DNA of 64,000 nucleotides, taken from DATMRS01 sp035566015 (GTDB taxonomy: Bacteria; Pseudomonadota; Alphaproteobacteria; Sphingomonadales; Sphingomonadaceae). Made by a program: the position numbers and the translations under genes. Location of the stretch: contig DATMRS010000006.1 of NCBI GenBank assembly GCA_035566015.1, positions 62,001-126,000 on the forward strand, written 5' to 3'. The notes below the pieces were generated by a model. That model was not told where the DNA came from and ran no database searches. It worked only from the letters and a program-made list of their open reading frames with translations. Shown in pieces: positions 61,952-64,000 of the stretch (the first letter of the stretch is position 1; each line of letters begins with the position of its first letter).

Positions 61952-64000
61952 TCAGTCCAGACGGGCAAGCGCTGCCCTTAAACGCACGATGTCCGCCTCG
62001 AACGCATCGAGGCGCGCACGGTTTTCCGCAACAACCTCAGGCTTGGCTCGTTCGACGAAGGCAGGATTGGCCAGCCGCTTTTCCGTCGCCGCATGCTCCT
62101 TCTCGGCCGCAGCGATCGTCTTGGCGAGGCGCGCCCGCTCGGCATCGAGATCGATCACGCCGGCAAGCGGCAGAACGAAGGTCGCTTCGTCCACCACGAT
62201 CTGCGCGGCGCCACCCGTCGGCGATGGTTCGTGACTGATTGCCTCGATACGCGCGAGTCTCTGGAGCGACGCCGCCTGCCGATCGAGCCGCGCGACCGTT
62301 TCCGCCGAGGCGTCGCGGACGTGCAGCGGCAGCTTCGCGCCCGGCGGCACGTTTAGTTCGGTCCGCGCCGTGCGCAGGTCGGAGACCAGTCGGATCAGCC
62401 AGTCGATCTCGCGCCCCGCCTCGGGATCGAGCGCGCGCGCGTCCGCCATCGGCCAGCGGGCAACGATCAGATCGTAAGGCCGCTCACCCATAGCATGCCA
62501 GAGTTCCTCGGTGACGAACGGCATGAAGGGGTGGAGCATCACCAATATCTGGTCGAGCACCCATCCGGCGACCGTGCGGCATTCCTCCGCGCCTTCGCCG
62601 CCGACGAAGGCCGGCTTGATAAGCTCCAGATACCAGTCGCAGAAGCTCGCCCAGACGAACTGGTAGATGGTGTTCGCGGCCTCGTCGAAACGCAGGTCGG
62701 CCAGCGCAAGATCGAGCGCCTGCACCGTCTTCACCGTCTCGGCGATGATCCAGCGGTTGACCGCCAACGTCGCTTCGGGCGGCTCGACCGTCGCGGACGC
62801 GCCGATGCCGTTCGCCTGCGCAAAACGCGCGGCATTCCACAGCTTGGTCGCGAAATTGCGGTAGCCTTCGACGCGCTTCTCATCGAGCTTGATATCGCGC
62901 CCCTGGCTCTCCATCGCGGCGAGCGTAAAACGCAAGGCATCGGCGCCATATTTATCGATTAGCCCCAACGGATCGACCGTATTGCCTTTGGACTTCGACA
63001 TTTTCGATCCATCGGGCGCGCGAACCAGTCCGTGGAGATACAAAGTCTTCCACGGTATTTCTTTCATGAAGTGCAAGCCCTGCATCGCCATTCGCGCATC
63101 CCAGAAGAACAGGATGTCGAAGCCCGAGACGAGCACGTCGTTCGGATAATGACGGCGTAACTTTGCCGTATCCTCCGGCCAGCCGAGCGTGCCGAACGGC
63201 CAGAGCGCAGACGAGAACCAGGTATCGAGCACATCGCCGTCTCGGGTCAGCACGGCGTCCGGCCCCGCCTTGGCCTGTGCCGCCGCCTCGTCCACGGCGA
63301 CATGGACCTGCCCTGTCTCATCATACCAGGCGGGAATGCGATGCCCCCACCAGAGCTGCCGCGAGACGCACCAGGGCTGTATATTTTCCAACCAGTTATA
63401 CCATGTCTTTTCCCACGTCTTGGGAATGACCCGGATAGCGCCCGAACGCACCGCCTCGATCGCGGGACCGGCCAGCGCCTCGGCATCGACATACCATTGA
63501 TCGGTCAGCCACGGCTCGATCACCACACCCGATCGGTCGCCATAGGGCGTCTGGATCGCGCGATCCTCGACCTTCTCCAGCAGCCCCGCCGCCTCGATCC
63601 GCTCGATCACCACCTTGCGCGCGTCGAAACGATCGAGGCCGATCAGATCGGCGGGGATCAGCCCGTCGGCCGTCTGCACCAGCTTCCCCTCGGCATCGAG
63701 CATGTTGAGCATGTCGGCGGGCTTGAAGCCGGCGCGCTTGCCGACCTCGAAGTCGTTGAAATCATGCCCCGGCGTGATCTTGACCGCGCCCGATCCCAAC
63801 TCCGGATCGGCATGCTCATCGGCGACGATCGGCACCAGCCGGCCTGTGATCGGCAGCTTCACCTTGCGCCCTATCAGCGCCTCGTAGCGCGTATCCTCGG
63901 GATTCACCGCGACCGCCATGTCGGCCAGCATCGTCTCGGGCCGGGTCGTCGCCACTGAAATCGTGCCCGATCCATCCTCCAGCGGATAGGTGAAGTGCCA
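61952..64000 (-). CDS. valS: Valyl-tRNA synthetase, C-terminal part
   Basis: The last 682 residues of ValRS, continuing past the right end of the window in frame. Visible parts are the editing domain (VATTRPETMLADMAVAVNPE, with the TTRPET motif), the second half of the catalytic domain with KMSKSKGNTVDPL, the anticodon-binding domain and the C-terminal coiled coil (ERARLAKTIAAAEKEHAATE). The HIGH motif lies outside. It is an essential enzyme for charging tRNA-Val. Confidence 0.97.
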   Translation of the reverse strand, partial: WHFTYPLEDGSGTISVATTRPETMLADMAVAVNPEDTRYEALIGRKVKLPITGRLVPIVADEHADPELGSGAVKITPGHDFNDFEVGKRAGFKPADMLNMLDAEGKLVQTADGLIPADLIGLDRFDARKVVIERIEAAGLLEKVEDRAIQTPYGDRSGVVIEPWLTDQWYVDAEALAGPAIEAVRSGAIRVIPKTWEKTWYNWLENIQPWCVSRQLWWGHRIPAWYDETGQVHVAVDEAAAQAKAGPDAVLTRDGDVLDTWFSSALWPFGTLGWPEDTAKLRRHYPNDVLVSGFDILFFWDARMAMQGLHFMKEIPWKTLYLHGLVRAPDGSKMSKSKGNTVDPLGLIDKYGADALRFTLAAMESQGRDIKLDEKRVEGYRNFATKLWNAARFAQANGIGASATVEPPEATLAVNRWIIAETVKTVQALDLALADLRFDEAANTIYQFVWASFCDWYLELIKPAFVGGEGAEECRTVAGWVLDQILVMLHPFMPFVTEELWHAMGERPYDLIVARWPMADARALDPEAGREIDWLIRLVSDLRTARTELNVPPGAKLPLHVRDASAETVARLDRQAASLQRLARIEAISHEPSPTGGAAQIVVDEATFVLPLAGVIDLDAERARLAKTIAAAEKEHAATEKRLANPAFVERAKPEVVAENRARLDAFEADIVRLRAALARLD

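Overview
This window is high-GC alphaproteobacterial chromosome. It is most likely from the Sphingomonadales: the F0 ATP synthase operon has separate b and b' subunits, there is a vgr-related HExxH protein and a DUF983 gene next to parE, and a large TonB-dependent receptor sits in a catabolic cluster. The genus cannot be fixed from the sequence. There is no rRNA, CRISPR array, prophage or intact insertion sequence. Both ends cut genes: parE at the left and valS at the right.

Layout. 1-7.0 kb: parE end, DUF983, a LysR regulator, apaG, metZ, leuB, recO and a SPOR lipoprotein. 7.1-11.6 kb: uvrC and the F0 operon atpI-B-E-F'-F with its terminator. 11.7-17.7 kb: an amidohydrolase, the ydbH-ynbE-ydbL envelope lipid-transport operon, radC and an EF-hand protein. 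17.8-25.9 kb: purB, a 25-codon ORF with its own terminator, dnaKJ behind a sigma-32-like promoter, a PCu(A)C copper chaperone, small unknown genes and argE.

26.0-34.3 kb is a one-strand accessory cluster: TonB-dependent receptor, FAD oxidoreductase, aromatic-acid-type MFS transporter, MarR regulator, and the two subunits of an aconitase X-type dehydratase. It reads as a complete uptake, oxidation and dehydration route for an unknown hydroxylated carboxylate. A similar operator-like motif lies before the receptor (two copies) and before the dehydratase (one copy). Identical 20-bp palindromes flank the cluster, and a truncated Gfo/Idh dehydrogenase sits at one edge. This is the best candidate here for an undescribed system.

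35-43 kb: a TonB-family protein, a glycine-zipper lipoprotein, and a six-gene TetR-MFP-ABC-permease-permease-outer membrane factor export operon whose genes overlap by 4 bp or lie 1 bp apart. 43-52 kb: an aromatic or phenolic module with a tannase/feruloyl-esterase-like hydrolase, an amidohydrolase and an AraC regulator, a glutathionyl-hydroquinone-reductase-like gene broken by one extra G, a second GST, OsmC, and a 4-cresol-dehydrogenase-like flavocytochrome (flavoprotein plus a small cytochrome c). 52-54.5 kb: hemB, a gamma-carbonic anhydrase, a lipoprotein and tRNA-Arg(ACG). 54.5-59.5 kb: a glutathione-dependent formaldehyde operon (frmA, VOC protein, fghA, fdhD, FMN reductase) with a divergent MarR gene and a palindrome in the shared promoter. 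59.5-64 kb: a lipid kinase, a MATE exporter and valS.

The aromatic hydrolases, GSTs, flavocytochrome and formaldehyde route suggest a cell that lives on plant-derived phenolics. That is inference from gene families.
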